From Rhodococcus sp. HNM0563 (GTDB lineage Bacteria; Actinomycetota; Actinomycetes; Mycobacteriales; Mycobacteriaceae): DNA of 64,000 nucleotides. Below are positions 1 to 7,981 of this stretch, one piece after another. A model generated the notes under the pieces. The model was not told the origin of the DNA, made no database searches, and saw only the letters and a program-made list of their open reading frames with translations. The stretch covers positions 62,001-126,000 of the forward strand of contig NZ_JAASAF010000003.1 in the NCBI RefSeq assembly GCF_012726195.1. The letters are read 5' to 3'. A program made the translations under genes and the position numbers. Position 1 is the stretch's first letter; each line of letters begins with the position of its first letter.

Positions 1-1052
1 TCGGCGGCGGCCAGTCCGGCCTCGCCGCCGCCCACGCCCTGTCTGCTCGAGGCCTGCGCACCGGACTGCTCGAAGCCGGCGACGAGCCGGTCGGGGCCTG
101 GCCGCACTACTACGACAGCCTGACCCTGTTCTCCCCGGCGAAATACAGCGCCCTGCCCGGCCTGGCGTTTCCCGGCGATCCGGACCGCTATCCGCGGCGC
201 GACGAGGTGATCGACTATCTGCGCCGCTACGCCGCCGGACTCGACGTCGACATTGTGACCGGCTCCCGCGTCGAGACCGTCACCTGCGAGCGGGGCGTCT
301 ACACCGCCCACACCGCTGTCGGCGGCAGTGTCACCGCGCCGATTCTGATCGCGGCCACCGGCTATCTCGGGTCCCCGAATATCCCACCGCTGCCGGGGCT
401 GGACACGTTCGGCGGCACGGTGCTGCACACCGGCGACTACCGCGACCCCGCTGCACTCACGGGCCAGAACGTGGTGGTGGTCGGTGCCGGTAACTCGGCG
501 GTGCAGATCGCCACCGAACTCGCCGAGGTCGCTACTGTGACTCTGGCCAGCCGCCGACCGCCGAAGTTCCTGCCGCAGCGGATCTTCGGCCGTGATGTGC
601 ACTTCTGGCTCACGGTCACCGGAGTCGACCGCGCCCCCTTGGGGCCGTGGCTGCCTGCGTCGCCGACCCAGCAGGTCCTCGATACCGGCCGCTACCGGCG
701 TGCCCTGGCCAGCGGCAACCCGCAGCCGCGGCCGCTGTTCACCGGCCTCGACGACCGCCGGGTGTTCTGGCCCGACGGCGCCGCCACCACCGCCGACACC
801 GTGCTGTTGGGTACCGGTTATCGCCCGCACCTGCCCTATCTGACCGGTCTCGGCGCTCTCGACGAGACGGGCCGGCCCCGGCACCGGCAGGGTCTCTCCA
901 CCACTCATCTGGGGCTGGGGTATGTCGGTCTCGAATGGCAGCGCAGCCTGTCGTCGGCGTCGTTGCGCGGGGTCGGCCGCGACGCCGGCCGGGTCGCCGA
1001 TCGTGTGGTCGCCGCCGCCCGGTCCCGCCGCGCACTGCCTATCCGTCCCTGA
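1..1052 (+). CDS. Flavin-containing NAD(P)H monooxygenase (CzcO-like), 5' end missing
   Basis: The reading frame is open from base 3 and begins GGGQSGLAAA, the FAD-binding Rossmann loop, so the true start lies before the window. A second dinucleotide loop, VVVVGAGNSAVQ, near bases 466-505 is the NADPH site typical of two-dinucleotide-binding flavoproteins. The visible 349 residues are close to full length for the CzcO-like family of about 360-400. Such enzymes use FAD and NADPH to oxygenate a soft nucleophile or ketone; the substrate cannot be read from sequence. The frame ends in a Ser/Arg-rich tail before TGA at 1050-1052. Family assignment is firm, substrate unknown. Confidence 0.85.
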   Translation, partial: GGGQSGLAAAHALSARGLRTGLLEAGDEPVGAWPHYYDSLTLFSPAKYSALPGLAFPGDPDRYPRRDEVIDYLRRYAAGLDVDIVTGSRVETVTCERGVYTAHTAVGGSVTAPILIAATGYLGSPNIPPLPGLDTFGGTVLHTGDYRDPAALTGQNVVVVGAGNSAVQIATELAEVATVTLASRRPPKFLPQRIFGRDVHFWLTVTGVDRAPLGPWLPASPTQQVLDTGRYRRALASGNPQPRPLFTGLDDRRVFWPDGAATTADTVLLGTGYRPHLPYLTGLGALDETGRPRHRQGLSTTHLGLGYVGLEWQRSLSSASLRGVGRDAGRVADRVVAAARSRRALPIRP

Positions 1053-1222
1053 CCGGCGCTGCGTCCATAGATGTTCACGGAAACGGTGACACCATGGACG
1101 GCACACCGCCCGTCCCCTCGGGGGCGGGTTTACCTATCTCTCGTGCGATCCGTCGCCGATTCGAGACGGTGGGCGGCATGTCTGCCGCCGCATGCCCGCA
1201 TCCGCGTTTACCATCTGTCTCA

Positions 1223-1462
1223 ATGAGAACCCGCGTCGTCGAACGGGTTCCGGCCGACACGACCGCGGGAGCGGCGCTGATGGACATGGACGAACAGTTG
1301 CACCAGCTGGCGTGGCAACTCCAGCACAACGGACACGACTGGAGTGAAGTCGCCGCCGAGCTCGGCTGCGACGAAACCGTCGCCCGGGCCATGGCCGACC
1401 GATACCTCGCCGACTCCGAGACTCGAGCACAGAAGGACCAATTCTCGCTGTTCGATCTCTGA
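1223..1462 (+). CDS. Small hypothetical protein with a helix-turn-helix-like segment
   Basis: 79 codons from ATG 1223; a second in-frame ATG at 1280 would give 60 residues. The middle reads WSEVAAELGCDETVARAMADRYL, whose spacing resembles a helix-turn-helix (AAELG followed by a recognition-like helix), and the protein ends in QFSLFDL. Codon use matches neighbouring genes (G/C at third positions), which supports coding. It stands alone between a monooxygenase and a DinB-like gene. A DNA-binding role is inference from the HTH-like spacing only, and the start is uncertain. Confidence 0.5.
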   Translation: MRTRVVERVPADTTAGAALMDMDEQLHQLAWQLQHNGHDWSEVAAELGCDETVARAMADRYLADSETRAQKDQFSLFDL

Positions 1463-1705
1463 GCGGCGCACGTCATCCCGCGCTGCTGCTGTTACGCCAG
1501 CCGTCCGGCGGTCACGACACGGCGATCCGCGCCGCGCCACTGCGGCAGGTACGTCCGACGTGGCATCCGAGGGTCGACGGGGGCGCTATATCGATTCGCG
1601 ACATGAGACTGAATTCGGCCGGCAGTTGTGGAGGCCGCCCGGGAGGGGGAAGTCTGGTATCGACGGCCATCGAGTGCCGTCGGCTCCCTGGACAGGTGGT
1701 GGATC

Positions 1706-2245
1706 ATGGGCCATTCCGAGCGGGTGGACAGGGCCGCTATCGCCGGCGAGCTCGAACGCACCCGTGTGCATCTGCACCGGCTCCTCGCCGACGCTTCCGA
1801 CACCTCGTTGCGGAGTCGATCGGCGGGGACGCGGTGGACCAACGAGCAACTGTTGTTCCACATGGTCTTCGGGTACATGGTGGTGGCGGCGCTGCTGCCC
1901 TTGGTGCGGATGGTCAGCCGGCTGCCCGCCGGAGTGGAGCGTCGATTCGCCCAGGTCCTCGATGCCGGTACGCGGCCTTTTGACGTGGTGAATTACTACG
2001 GTTCATGCGCTGCAGCCCTGGTGTTTGACCGGAACCGGATGGGCACGAAAGCCGACCGGGTCATCGGTGCGCTGAGCCGCCGACTGCAACGCGAATCGGA
2101 GCAGGCGTTGGGACGGGGAATGTTCTTCCCGGTGCGCTGGGACCCGTTCTTCACCGATTACATGACCATTGGTGAGCTGTACCGATATCCCGTCAGACAT
2201 TTCGATTTCCACGAACGACAGCTCACTCTCGATCGTCCGCATTGA
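1706..2245 (+). CDS. DinB-like four-helix bundle protein
   Basis: 179 residues from ATG 1706, preceded by a GGTGG purine stretch; an in-frame start at 1628 would add a low-complexity leader. The order of features fits the DinB/YfiT-like metal-dependent four-helix bundle superfamily: an N-terminal helix with ELERTRVHLHRLL, RWTNEQLLFHMVFGY (the usual 'W...e.l.Hl' segment with a metal-ligand His) and a C-terminal helix with RHFDFHERQL carrying two more His. Members are thiol-dependent transferases or stress proteins. No operon partner is visible and the substrate is unknown. The family call rests on motif spacing alone. Confidence 0.65.
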   Translation: MGHSERVDRAAIAGELERTRVHLHRLLADASDTSLRSRSAGTRWTNEQLLFHMVFGYMVVAALLPLVRMVSRLPAGVERRFAQVLDAGTRPFDVVNYYGSCAAALVFDRNRMGTKADRVIGALSRRLQRESEQALGRGMFFPVRWDPFFTDYMTIGELYRYPVRHFDFHERQLTLDRPH

Positions 2246-2253
2246 GTCAGAAC

Positions 2254-2487
2254 TCAGGCTTCGAGGCAGCAGACTCTTCGATTCGGTTCTCGCGGCTTGG
2301 GCACAGGACCGAAACATCGTCCGGGATGCCTGAGGATTCCGACAAGATCGTGAGAATCCCTGACTGACACGAAATTGGAAAGCCGCAGGCCCGTGCGCCG
2401 CACTACTGACACCTCCGGCGGGAACCTACACGCGCGATAGATGTCGTCCGGTGTGGCTGTCCGGCGTTCGAGTTCATTGAGGGTCAT
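2254..2487 (-). CDS. Small hypothetical protein (77 aa), possible remnant
   Basis: ATG at 2487 lies six bases after AGGAG on the minus strand, an excellent ribosome binding site, and the frame runs to a stop at 2254. It begins MTLNELERRTATPDDIYRAC and ends in a Pro/Arg-rich stretch (PVPKPREPNRR) with two Cys. I do not recognise it. It sits convergent with the DinB-like gene (8 bp between stops) and divergent from the secreted protein at 2610. Short length and loose composition at the C-terminus leave room for a decayed gene. Confidence 0.35.
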   Translation of the reverse strand: MTLNELERRTATPDDIYRACRFPPEVSVVRRTGLRLSNFVSVRDSHDLVGILRHPGRCFGPVPKPREPNRRVCCLEA

Positions 2488-2609
2488 GCAGGGCTCCTGG
2501 GTTGCAGTCGAATGTCTGCGCAAAGGCTTCCAACGCAGCTGCGACAAGTCGACGGTTTCGCTCATTCGGATCCGAACCCCACCGTCGGCACCCGGTAACA
2601 TCAGTGCCC

Positions 2610-3446
2610 ATGCGAACCTCGGTGAGCGCCCTCCTCACAACCACCGCGATCATCCTGGCCCCAGCGGCAACCGCGGCGGCAGCGCCCGCACCGATCGTCG
2701 ACGGCAACGGCGCCATCGTCGCTCCGAGTTCGACGACGATCTCTTTCGCACACACCCCGTCGGGTGCACGCGCAGGAACTGCGAACGAGCACGAATCCCG
2801 CGCCGGGGTCTCCATCGTCAAGTTGTATATTGCCGAATACGTTGTCCGGCACGGTGATCCGGAAGACCATGCGGATGCAGTCGAAATGATCCGCGCGTCG
2901 GACGATGCCATCGCAGACCGCCTGTACGCGAAGTATCCGCAGTCGATCTCCACAACGGTCGCCGAATTCGGTCTTGCCGATACCCATGTGCCCGGCTACT
3001 GGGGATTCGGAACGACCTCCACACACGACATGGTGACCTACCTCGAGGCGAAGAAGCGCACCGATCCCGGCTCGCCCGTCCTCGCCGCGATGGCCACTGC
3101 CCATGGGACTGCAGCCGACGGCTACCCGCAGAACTTCGGTACCGCGTTGCTCGCGGGAGTGATCGGCACAAAGTGGGGCTGGAGCGACGACCGCGCATTC
3201 CACGCCTCCGCGTCCTTCGGGCCCGATTTCTCCGTCGCCGCCTCGGTATACGGGTCGGCCGACCGGTTGACGGAGAACGTCTTCGGTGCGTTCACCGAAG
3301 GTGAGACCTCCCCCGAACACGGAACTCCGCTCGCGGACTGCCCCGCCGTCGCGTGGCTCGCAGGCGACCCGACCCTGGGCGCGCCCGCGCAAGCGCTGCT
3401 CAACACGGTGCCCCCGCAGCACATCGCCGCATTCTGCGGAGCGTGA
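2610..3446 (+). CDS. Secreted serine-hydrolase-like protein, compact beta-lactamase fold
   Basis: 278 residues from ATG 2610. Residues 1-26 form a signal peptide (MRTSVSALLTTTAIILAPAA then TAAAAPAP). SIVK at residues 68-71 fits the SxxK nucleophile motif of penicillin-binding/class A beta-lactamase folds, and EMIRASDDAIADRL (SDD at 97-99) matches the segment that carries SDN in class A enzymes. The two motifs are about 29 residues apart instead of about 60, so a subdomain is missing. GTKWGW near residue 190 could stand for the KTG strand. Two Cys near the end may pair. Similar short exported proteins are common in mycolate actinobacteria. True beta-lactam hydrolysis is doubtful. Confidence 0.6.
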   Translation: MRTSVSALLTTTAIILAPAATAAAAPAPIVDGNGAIVAPSSTTISFAHTPSGARAGTANEHESRAGVSIVKLYIAEYVVRHGDPEDHADAVEMIRASDDAIADRLYAKYPQSISTTVAEFGLADTHVPGYWGFGTTSTHDMVTYLEAKKRTDPGSPVLAAMATAHGTAADGYPQNFGTALLAGVIGTKWGWSDDRAFHASASFGPDFSVAASVYGSADRLTENVFGAFTEGETSPEHGTPLADCPAVAWLAGDPTLGAPAQALLNTVPPQHIAAFCGA

Positions 3447-3481
3447 CGCCCACTCCGCCGCCCGTCCGTACGGTGGAGCGT

Positions 3482-3901
3482 ATGAGCACCACATGGCAGA
3501 ATCCTGACTCCGTCTCGCTCATGCTCGACGACTGCGCGACGTGGGCAGTGGTCGGCCTGTCGGGCGACCCCAACCGGACCGCGTACCGCATCGCGAAGCT
3601 GCTGCGCGAGCGCGGGAAGCGCGTTGTGCCCATCCACCCGGCCGCCCCGAGCGTCTTCGGCGAGCAGGGTTACGCGACCCTCGCCGACGTACCGTTTCCC
3701 ATCGACGTCGTCGATGTGTTCCGCAGGTCCGACGCCGCGGGCGAATTCGCCGATCAGGCAGTCTCGATCGGCGCGAAAGGGGTGTGGTTCCAGCTGGGGG
3801 TGATCGACGAGGACGCCTTCGCGCGAACGACCGACGCCGGTGTCGCGATGGTCATGGACACCTGCCCTGCCATCGAGTGGGGCACGCAGAACAGGAACTG
3901 A
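3482..3901 (+). CDS. CoA-binding protein, YccU-like
   Basis: 139 residues from ATG 3482. The N-terminal Rossmann segment WAVVGLSGDPNRTAYRIAKLLRERG followed by VVPIHPA is the signature of the small CoA_binding_2 (YccU) family, and the closing segment VMDTCPAIEW contains the C-P-x-I-E typical of that family. These are stand-alone CoA-binding Rossmann proteins related to the N-terminus of succinyl-CoA synthetase alpha; their physiological role is poorly defined. The stop is only 5 bp from the stop of the convergent gene at 3907. Confidence 0.85.
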   Translation: MSTTWQNPDSVSLMLDDCATWAVVGLSGDPNRTAYRIAKLLRERGKRVVPIHPAAPSVFGEQGYATLADVPFPIDVVDVFRRSDAAGEFADQAVSIGAKGVWFQLGVIDEDAFARTTDAGVAMVMDTCPAIEWGTQNRN

Positions 3902-3906
3902 GTGCG

Positions 3907-4662
3907 CTACCCGCTGCGCGACAGATAATTCCCGAGGGACGCACCCGACGGATCGTCGAGACGCCAGAAGGTCCAGCCGTCATACTCGGCGTCGTCGTCG
4001 CTGACGAACTTCGTGACGGCGTTCGCAGCTGTGGTCGGGTGCCCGAATCGGCGGCCCTCCATCGGGCCGCGGGTGATCTCGACGTTGCTGTTGTCCGCGT
4101 CGAAGCGCGCGTGGATCCGGTATCCGCCGAAGTCCGACACGATCGCCGTTCTGGGGTCGACGAAGTCGGGTTCCGCCACGGGCTTGACGGTCTTCGCAGG
4201 CTTGGCTCGCGTCCGCGACACCTCTTTACGATGCCGAGAATCGCGAACCCGGTTGAGATTGAGCAGATCCCATCGGTCGTGCCCGTGCGCGACGCTGCTC
4301 ATCGGGATGGGATGACTGCCTGTGGGAACTCGGCCGGGACGCTCGGCGAGCCACAGTTCGACGTCGGCCGCGATCCCCGATTCCACCTCGTCGGATTCGA
4401 CCATGTAGAACTGCGGAGAGTCTGTCGCGAGGTCGACGAACACCCAGTACGAAGAACCCGTCGGGTCGCTACCCGGCGTGCCGTCCTGCCTGCGTGCCAT
4501 CCACTGACCCCTGCTGGTCGACCGCACCCGGACGACGCAGCTGTGCCCGTCCACCCCCTTCACCCGCACCGCACGAGAACCCTTCAGCTGTGTGGCACTT
4601 CCGCCTCGCTGAACGACATCGGCGACGAACGCCTGGACGCCCCTGTCGGCTGACTCTTCCAT
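3907..4662 (-). CDS. Nuclease-fold-like hypothetical protein with C-terminal DUF4357-like domain
   Basis: 251 residues. Residues about 10-130 include CVVRVRSTSRGQW, YWVFVDL, then QFYMVESDEV and HDRWDLLN, a string I associate with restriction-endonuclease-like (PD-(D/E)XK) proteins, in which 'vqVKs...fyVFVDl..pdFYivps' is usual. Here the catalytic-lysine strand reads VRVRS, so the usual Lys is not visible and activity is uncertain. The C-terminal 75 residues (VEITRGPMEGRRF, GHPTTAANAV, DGWTFWRL) resemble the DUF4357/RAMA-type domains found beside methylases and nucleases. The gene follows the ParA-partner pair on the same strand, 49 bp downstream. Both domain calls are from memory and tentative. 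Confidence 0.5.
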   Translation of the reverse strand: MEESADRGVQAFVADVVQRGGSATQLKGSRAVRVKGVDGHSCVVRVRSTSRGQWMARRQDGTPGSDPTGSSYWVFVDLATDSPQFYMVESDEVESGIAADVELWLAERPGRVPTGSHPIPMSSVAHGHDRWDLLNLNRVRDSRHRKEVSRTRAKPAKTVKPVAEPDFVDPRTAIVSDFGGYRIHARFDADNSNVEITRGPMEGRRFGHPTTAANAVTKFVSDDDAEYDGWTFWRLDDPSGASLGNYLSRSG

Positions 4663-4680
4663 GGGCCAACCATACGATTA

Positions 4681-4723
4681 CATACCGGTTGTCGGAAAGC
4701 CCCCATACCGGTCACCGAAAGGC
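4681..4723. repeat. Imperfect 20-bp direct repeat upstream of the nuclease-like gene
   Basis: Two copies of a CATACCGGT-starting 20-mer lie at 4681-4700 and 4704-4723, three bases apart and identical at about 15 of 20 positions. The second copy runs over the stop codon of the ParA partner at 4712. Placement within 20-60 bp upstream of the start at 4662 fits a regulatory site, which is inference. Confidence 0.35.
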
Positions 4724-5233
4724 ATCGCCTTTGGTCGACAACGCCTTGACGCGGTCGACGATTCGTTCGCGCAGCTTGGACGGAGTGCGCCAACGCATCG
4801 CGAGCTTGTCGTAGTCCATGGCGTGCTCGGCAATGATGTCCTTCAATCGGTCGACATCGAGCGGAGCGAGCCGGTCGCGCAGGCCCGCTTCTCCCCCGTC
4901 ACGGAACGCTTCGAAGGGGTCGAACAGACCGGGGGCACGCTTGGCTCGTCCGGCCGGGGCTTTCCGGACCGGGGCCTGCCTACGTGCCGGAGCCGCGGCC
5001 ACTTCTGCGGTGACCGGCCTGAGCGCACCGGCGATGGCGTCGGCGAATCGTTGGTTACGTGCGGCTTCGTCTGCGATCACCCGAACGAGGGCGACGAGGG
5101 ATTCCGCCGCGATCGGCGCAGCACCGTTGAGCCGGAGCAGCGAGGCGCTCGCCTCACCGATCCGAACCCGCAACCGGGCGTCGGACACGTCGTCACGCGA
5201 ACCACGGTCGTCGTCGTGACCAGGCGAGCTCAC
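4712..5233 (-). CDS. Hypothetical partner of the ParA-type ATPase
   Basis: 173 residues from a GTG at 5233 whose GTGA overlaps the ParA stop codon, a sign of translational coupling. The first 80 residues look helical (SDARLRVRIGEASASLLRL, ALVRVIADEAARNQRFADAIAGAL), followed by a basic, Pro/Ala-rich linker (PARRQAPVRKAPAGRAKRAP) and a C-terminal helical region with LFDPFEAFRDGGEAGLRDRL and a basic end. No ParB box or ParB helix-turn-helix is seen. By position it should be the cargo adaptor or DNA-binding partner of the ATPase. I do not recognise the family. Confidence 0.7.
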   Translation of the reverse strand: MSSPGHDDDRGSRDDVSDARLRVRIGEASASLLRLNGAAPIAAESLVALVRVIADEAARNQRFADAIAGALRPVTAEVAAAPARRQAPVRKAPAGRAKRAPGLFDPFEAFRDGGEAGLRDRLAPLDVDRLKDIIAEHAMDYDKLAMRWRTPSKLRERIVDRVKALSTKGDAFR

Positions 5234-6087
5234 AGGTACACCTGCGCGTTCATCAGTATCGTCTCGGTGAGCATGCGCAGGGCATCGAACTGTCCTGCAC
5301 CACCGTATTTGCGCTTGAGGGTGCCGTAGGGGACGAACTCCGCGGACGCGGCGATCTGGTTCGCTTCGGGAATCCACGCGGGAACGACGCTGGCGATCGT
5401 GTCGTCGCGTTGAAGCTGCTCGATGATCGTGCGATGCAGGTTCGATGCGCTGCGGTACTTGGTGATGACCAGGCCCAGCTCACGTATCGAGTGGCCCGTA
5501 CGGTCCGAGAATCTCGCCACCCGCTTCTGCAACTGCGGGATCCCGTACGTGGACAGGATGTCCGGAATCGTGGGGACGATGTAGCCGTCAGCGGCGCGGA
5601 GCCCGTTGAGTGTGAGCATCCCGAGGTTGGGCGGGCAGTCGACGAGGATGTAGTCGTAGTCGTCGGCGATCGGGTCGAGTGCGTCGCGCAAGACCTCGAT
5701 GGGCCGATCGGATCGGGGATCGGCGTATTGCTGGAAGCTCAGCCCTTCCTGGATCTCCATGAGGTCCAGTGATGACGAGAGCAGGTCGACGCCGCGTACC
5801 GCTTCCACCGACGACACATCTTTTTGCAGCGACTTCTCGATATCGAAAGCGTCGGTGTCCAGCTCCACCGCACTCCGGAAGAGCGTGGCAAGGGTACGAC
5901 CGAGTTCGTTGAGTTCCCGCCACCTCTCCTCCCCGACCATCATCGTCGTGAGGTTGGTCTGTGGATCGAGATCCACAAGCAGCACCTTCTGGCCGAACTC
6001 GGCCGCCATGAACTCACCCAGAGCAGCCGTCGTCGTGGTCTTGCCGACGCCGCCCTTCAGGTTGATTGTCGCGATAACCCGCGCCAC
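5230..6087 (-). CDS. Orphan ParA/Soj-type ATPase
   Basis: 285 residues. KGGVGKTT at 11-18 is the deviant Walker A motif with the signature lysine, VLLVDLDPQTNLT is the A' motif, and ILVDCPPNLGMLT is Walker B, so the ATPase core is complete. The protein lacks the N-terminal HTH of large plasmid ParA proteins. There is no parB or rnpA/gidB neighbourhood, so this is not the chromosomal ori segregation locus; it resembles stand-alone ParA/McdA-type positioning ATPases that move a plasmid or a protein cargo over the nucleoid. The next gene overlaps by four bases and is its likely partner. The RBS on the minus strand is AGGAGTGCGCTGGTGGCGCGG-like, with AGGAG near 6098. Confidence 0.88.
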   Translation of the reverse strand: MARVIATINLKGGVGKTTTTAALGEFMAAEFGQKVLLVDLDPQTNLTTMMVGEERWRELNELGRTLATLFRSAVELDTDAFDIEKSLQKDVSSVEAVRGVDLLSSSLDLMEIQEGLSFQQYADPRSDRPIEVLRDALDPIADDYDYILVDCPPNLGMLTLNGLRAADGYIVPTIPDILSTYGIPQLQKRVARFSDRTGHSIRELGLVITKYRSASNLHRTIIEQLQRDDTIASVVPAWIPEANQIAASAEFVPYGTLKRKYGGAGQFDALRMLTETILMNAQVYL

Positions 6088-6170
6088 CAGCGCACTCCTC
6101 CGGACCGAATTGCTACACGTCGATGCAGCAAACTACACCGGAAGACGGACAAAGGCGACGCAGAATCCGC

Positions 6171-6638
6171 TCAGTGCCCCTGCGACTCCACTGCGACGCG
6201 CTCGTAATCCGCAATAGCCTGGTCACGGCCCACCATCGAGTCTGCCGTCGCATATCCCGACAGCGATACCGCCGGCTTGTGGTCGATCACGGCACTTACG
6301 ACCTCACCGCCCGAGGTGAACACGATAATCCCCTTGGCTTCGTCGCCGGGAAGTTCTTCCCACACCACTCCCTCGGTGCCGAGTGCGCGATTGATCTCAC
6401 TCATCAGCAGTGGAGCACTGAAGTAATACATCCGGTCCCACGAGTCGCTGTCGAGCCCACCCGCCTCCGCGACCTCACCGAGGGTCCGCTGCTGCCCCGA
6501 GGTGAGAACCGAGTCGAACTCCGACTCCATTTTCGGATCATCGACCACGGTCACAGTGGATCCGGAGCCGCAACCGACCAACATCGCCGCTGCCACACCG
6601 CCGAGTGCGACCGATTTCCAACCCCTGAAAGATGTCAC
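6171..6638 (-). CDS. Lipoprotein, hypothetical
   Basis: 155 residues from GTG 6638, with GAGGGG just upstream. VALGGVAAAMLVGC is a signal peptide with a lipobox ending at Cys23, so the protein is likely lipid-anchored outside the membrane. The mature part has YYFSAPLLMSEINRAL, GDEAKGIIVFTSGG and VVSAVIDHKPAVSLSGYA but no family I recognise. A second GTG 15 bases upstream (6653) has an almost identical ribosome binding context. It lies upstream of the ParA gene on the same strand, 83 bp away, and may share its transcript. Confidence 0.7.
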   Translation of the reverse strand: MTSFRGWKSVALGGVAAAMLVGCGSGSTVTVVDDPKMESEFDSVLTSGQQRTLGEVAEAGGLDSDSWDRMYYFSAPLLMSEINRALGTEGVVWEELPGDEAKGIIVFTSGGEVVSAVIDHKPAVSLSGYATADSMVGRDQAIADYERVAVESQGH

Positions 6639-6660
6639 TTTTGCCCCTCGCGTCACTTTT
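6618..6660 (-). repeat. Tandem duplicate of RBS plus GTG start
   Basis: On the minus strand GGGG(A)CAAAAGTGAC occurs twice in a row around 6635-6665, each copy supplying a G-rich ribosome binding site and a GTG that is in frame with the lipoprotein. The copies differ by one inserted A. Confidence 0.4.
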
Positions 6661-6796
6661 GTCCCCCCATCAGACGCGACGGACGCTAACACCGAGACAA
6701 GCAGTTGATCAGTGGTGCAACTCACTATTATCGAAGGTGGATTCGACCTATATACGACACGTAATTCGCCGTTGTGGTCATTCACAATCCCCCGCG

Positions 6797-7981
6797 TCAA
6801 TCCTTTGCAGTCAGCTCCGCAATGTCGCCGAGGAGCGCGGATTGCAGCACACCGATCGACTCTGCGGCACCCCCGAATTGATCGCCGACGAAGTTCGTAT
6901 TGTGGGTCGAGAGTTCGCGCGCCCCTGAGCGCCCGATGAGGTCGTCGATCCGGTCATCGAGGCTTGCTGCACGCTGCGCAACTTCCACCATGGCCATTCT
7001 CCCGTCTGCGAACCCGAGGAGATCCCCGATCCGAGCGAGCGCCGCAACCCTGTCGAGAAGCTGCTCCCAGACCGTGCCCAGCGCCGCAATCCGGGACTCG
7101 AGCCCCGACCGCGCGGCGGGCGCAGCGCTGATCGCGTCGTCCAATTCGGTGAGCAGTCCCCGCAGTGCGATTACATCGGTGGCGATCTGGGTGAGTTCGT
7201 CGGTGAGGTTCAGCTGTGATCGCTGCACGGCGAGATGCTCCGAATGCCATGCCGGCGACGACTCGATCCGGTCGTACAGTGCCCCCGCAAGAAACAGCAG
7301 GGTGTCGTAGCGGTCGACGAAGCGATCGGCCTCGTCGGGCATCTGCCTGGCGAGTACCTCGGCCGCGCGACGCCCGACATCCGCCACGATCGCGCGGTCG
7401 GACCACCGGCCCACCCGGTCGCTTGCGACCGTGAGCACCGCATCGCGGGCCCGATCCACGCCGGTCGTCGGGATCGGGGCGGGCGTGCGCTGCAATGCCC
7501 GGAACAACGCCTCACGCTGGTCGAGCTCGAGATGAATCCCATCGCGACGTTCACGACGTACGGCACGCACCCCCTGCGCGTAGTGAGCCGGCGAATGCAC
7601 GATGGACTGCCGCGCCGCGCGGATACGCTTGTCGATCTCACTCGCGCGATGCTCGAACACCATCCTGGACAGACCGGGACGCTGCGATGCAGCACGAGCG
7701 GCGGCCCTCTCCCGCTCTTCGGTGAGGCGACGAAGCTCTCCGAACCCACCGATGTCCGGAATCCGGCGCGCGAGGCTCCGACGAGCGGCGAGCACCGATC
7801 TTGCGGACTCATCGAGGTAACCGGACGCGATCGCGACAGCGGCGTCGTCGGACAAGGGGTCGTGGTGGCCTTCGATGCGGCACTGTTCGCACCACCGTCG
7901 AACCTGGGCGGCGATGCGCTCGCGGCGTTCGAGCTGGGACTCGAACTCCCCGGGAACGCTCGAGTGGTCGGGCTCGGTCAT
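6797..7981 (-). CDS. Hypothetical helical protein (394 aa)
   Basis: Start ATG 7981 follows GAGGAGG with good spacing. The sequence is almost entirely predicted helix, rich in Arg, Glu and Ala, with long amphipathic stretches (ELRRLTEERERAAARAASQR, VRAVRRERRDGIHLELDQRE) that suggest coiled coil, and two Cys near the N-terminus (WCEQCRIEGHHDP) with nearby His that could bind a metal. No signal peptide or membrane segment. I do not recognise a family. It is the first gene of the minus-strand group that continues with the lipoprotein and ParA, separated from the lipoprotein by 158 bp, so it may have its own promoter. Confidence 0.7.
   Translation of the reverse strand: MTEPDHSSVPGEFESQLERRERIAAQVRRWCEQCRIEGHHDPLSDDAAVAIASGYLDESARSVLAARRSLARRIPDIGGFGELRRLTEERERAAARAASQRPGLSRMVFEHRASEIDKRIRAARQSIVHSPAHYAQGVRAVRRERRDGIHLELDQREALFRALQRTPAPIPTTGVDRARDAVLTVASDRVGRWSDRAIVADVGRRAAEVLARQMPDEADRFVDRYDTLLFLAGALYDRIESSPAWHSEHLAVQRSQLNLTDELTQIATDVIALRGLLTELDDAISAAPAARSGLESRIAALGTVWEQLLDRVAALARIGDLLGFADGRMAMVEVAQRAASLDDRIDDLIGRSGARELSTHNTNFVGDQFGGAAESIGVLQSALLGDIAELTAKD

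Noticed and set aside
5230-6087. The ParA gene as the chromosomal segregation locus
   Set aside because: No parB, rnpA, gidB or parS-like palindromes nearby, and the partner lacks the ParB motif.
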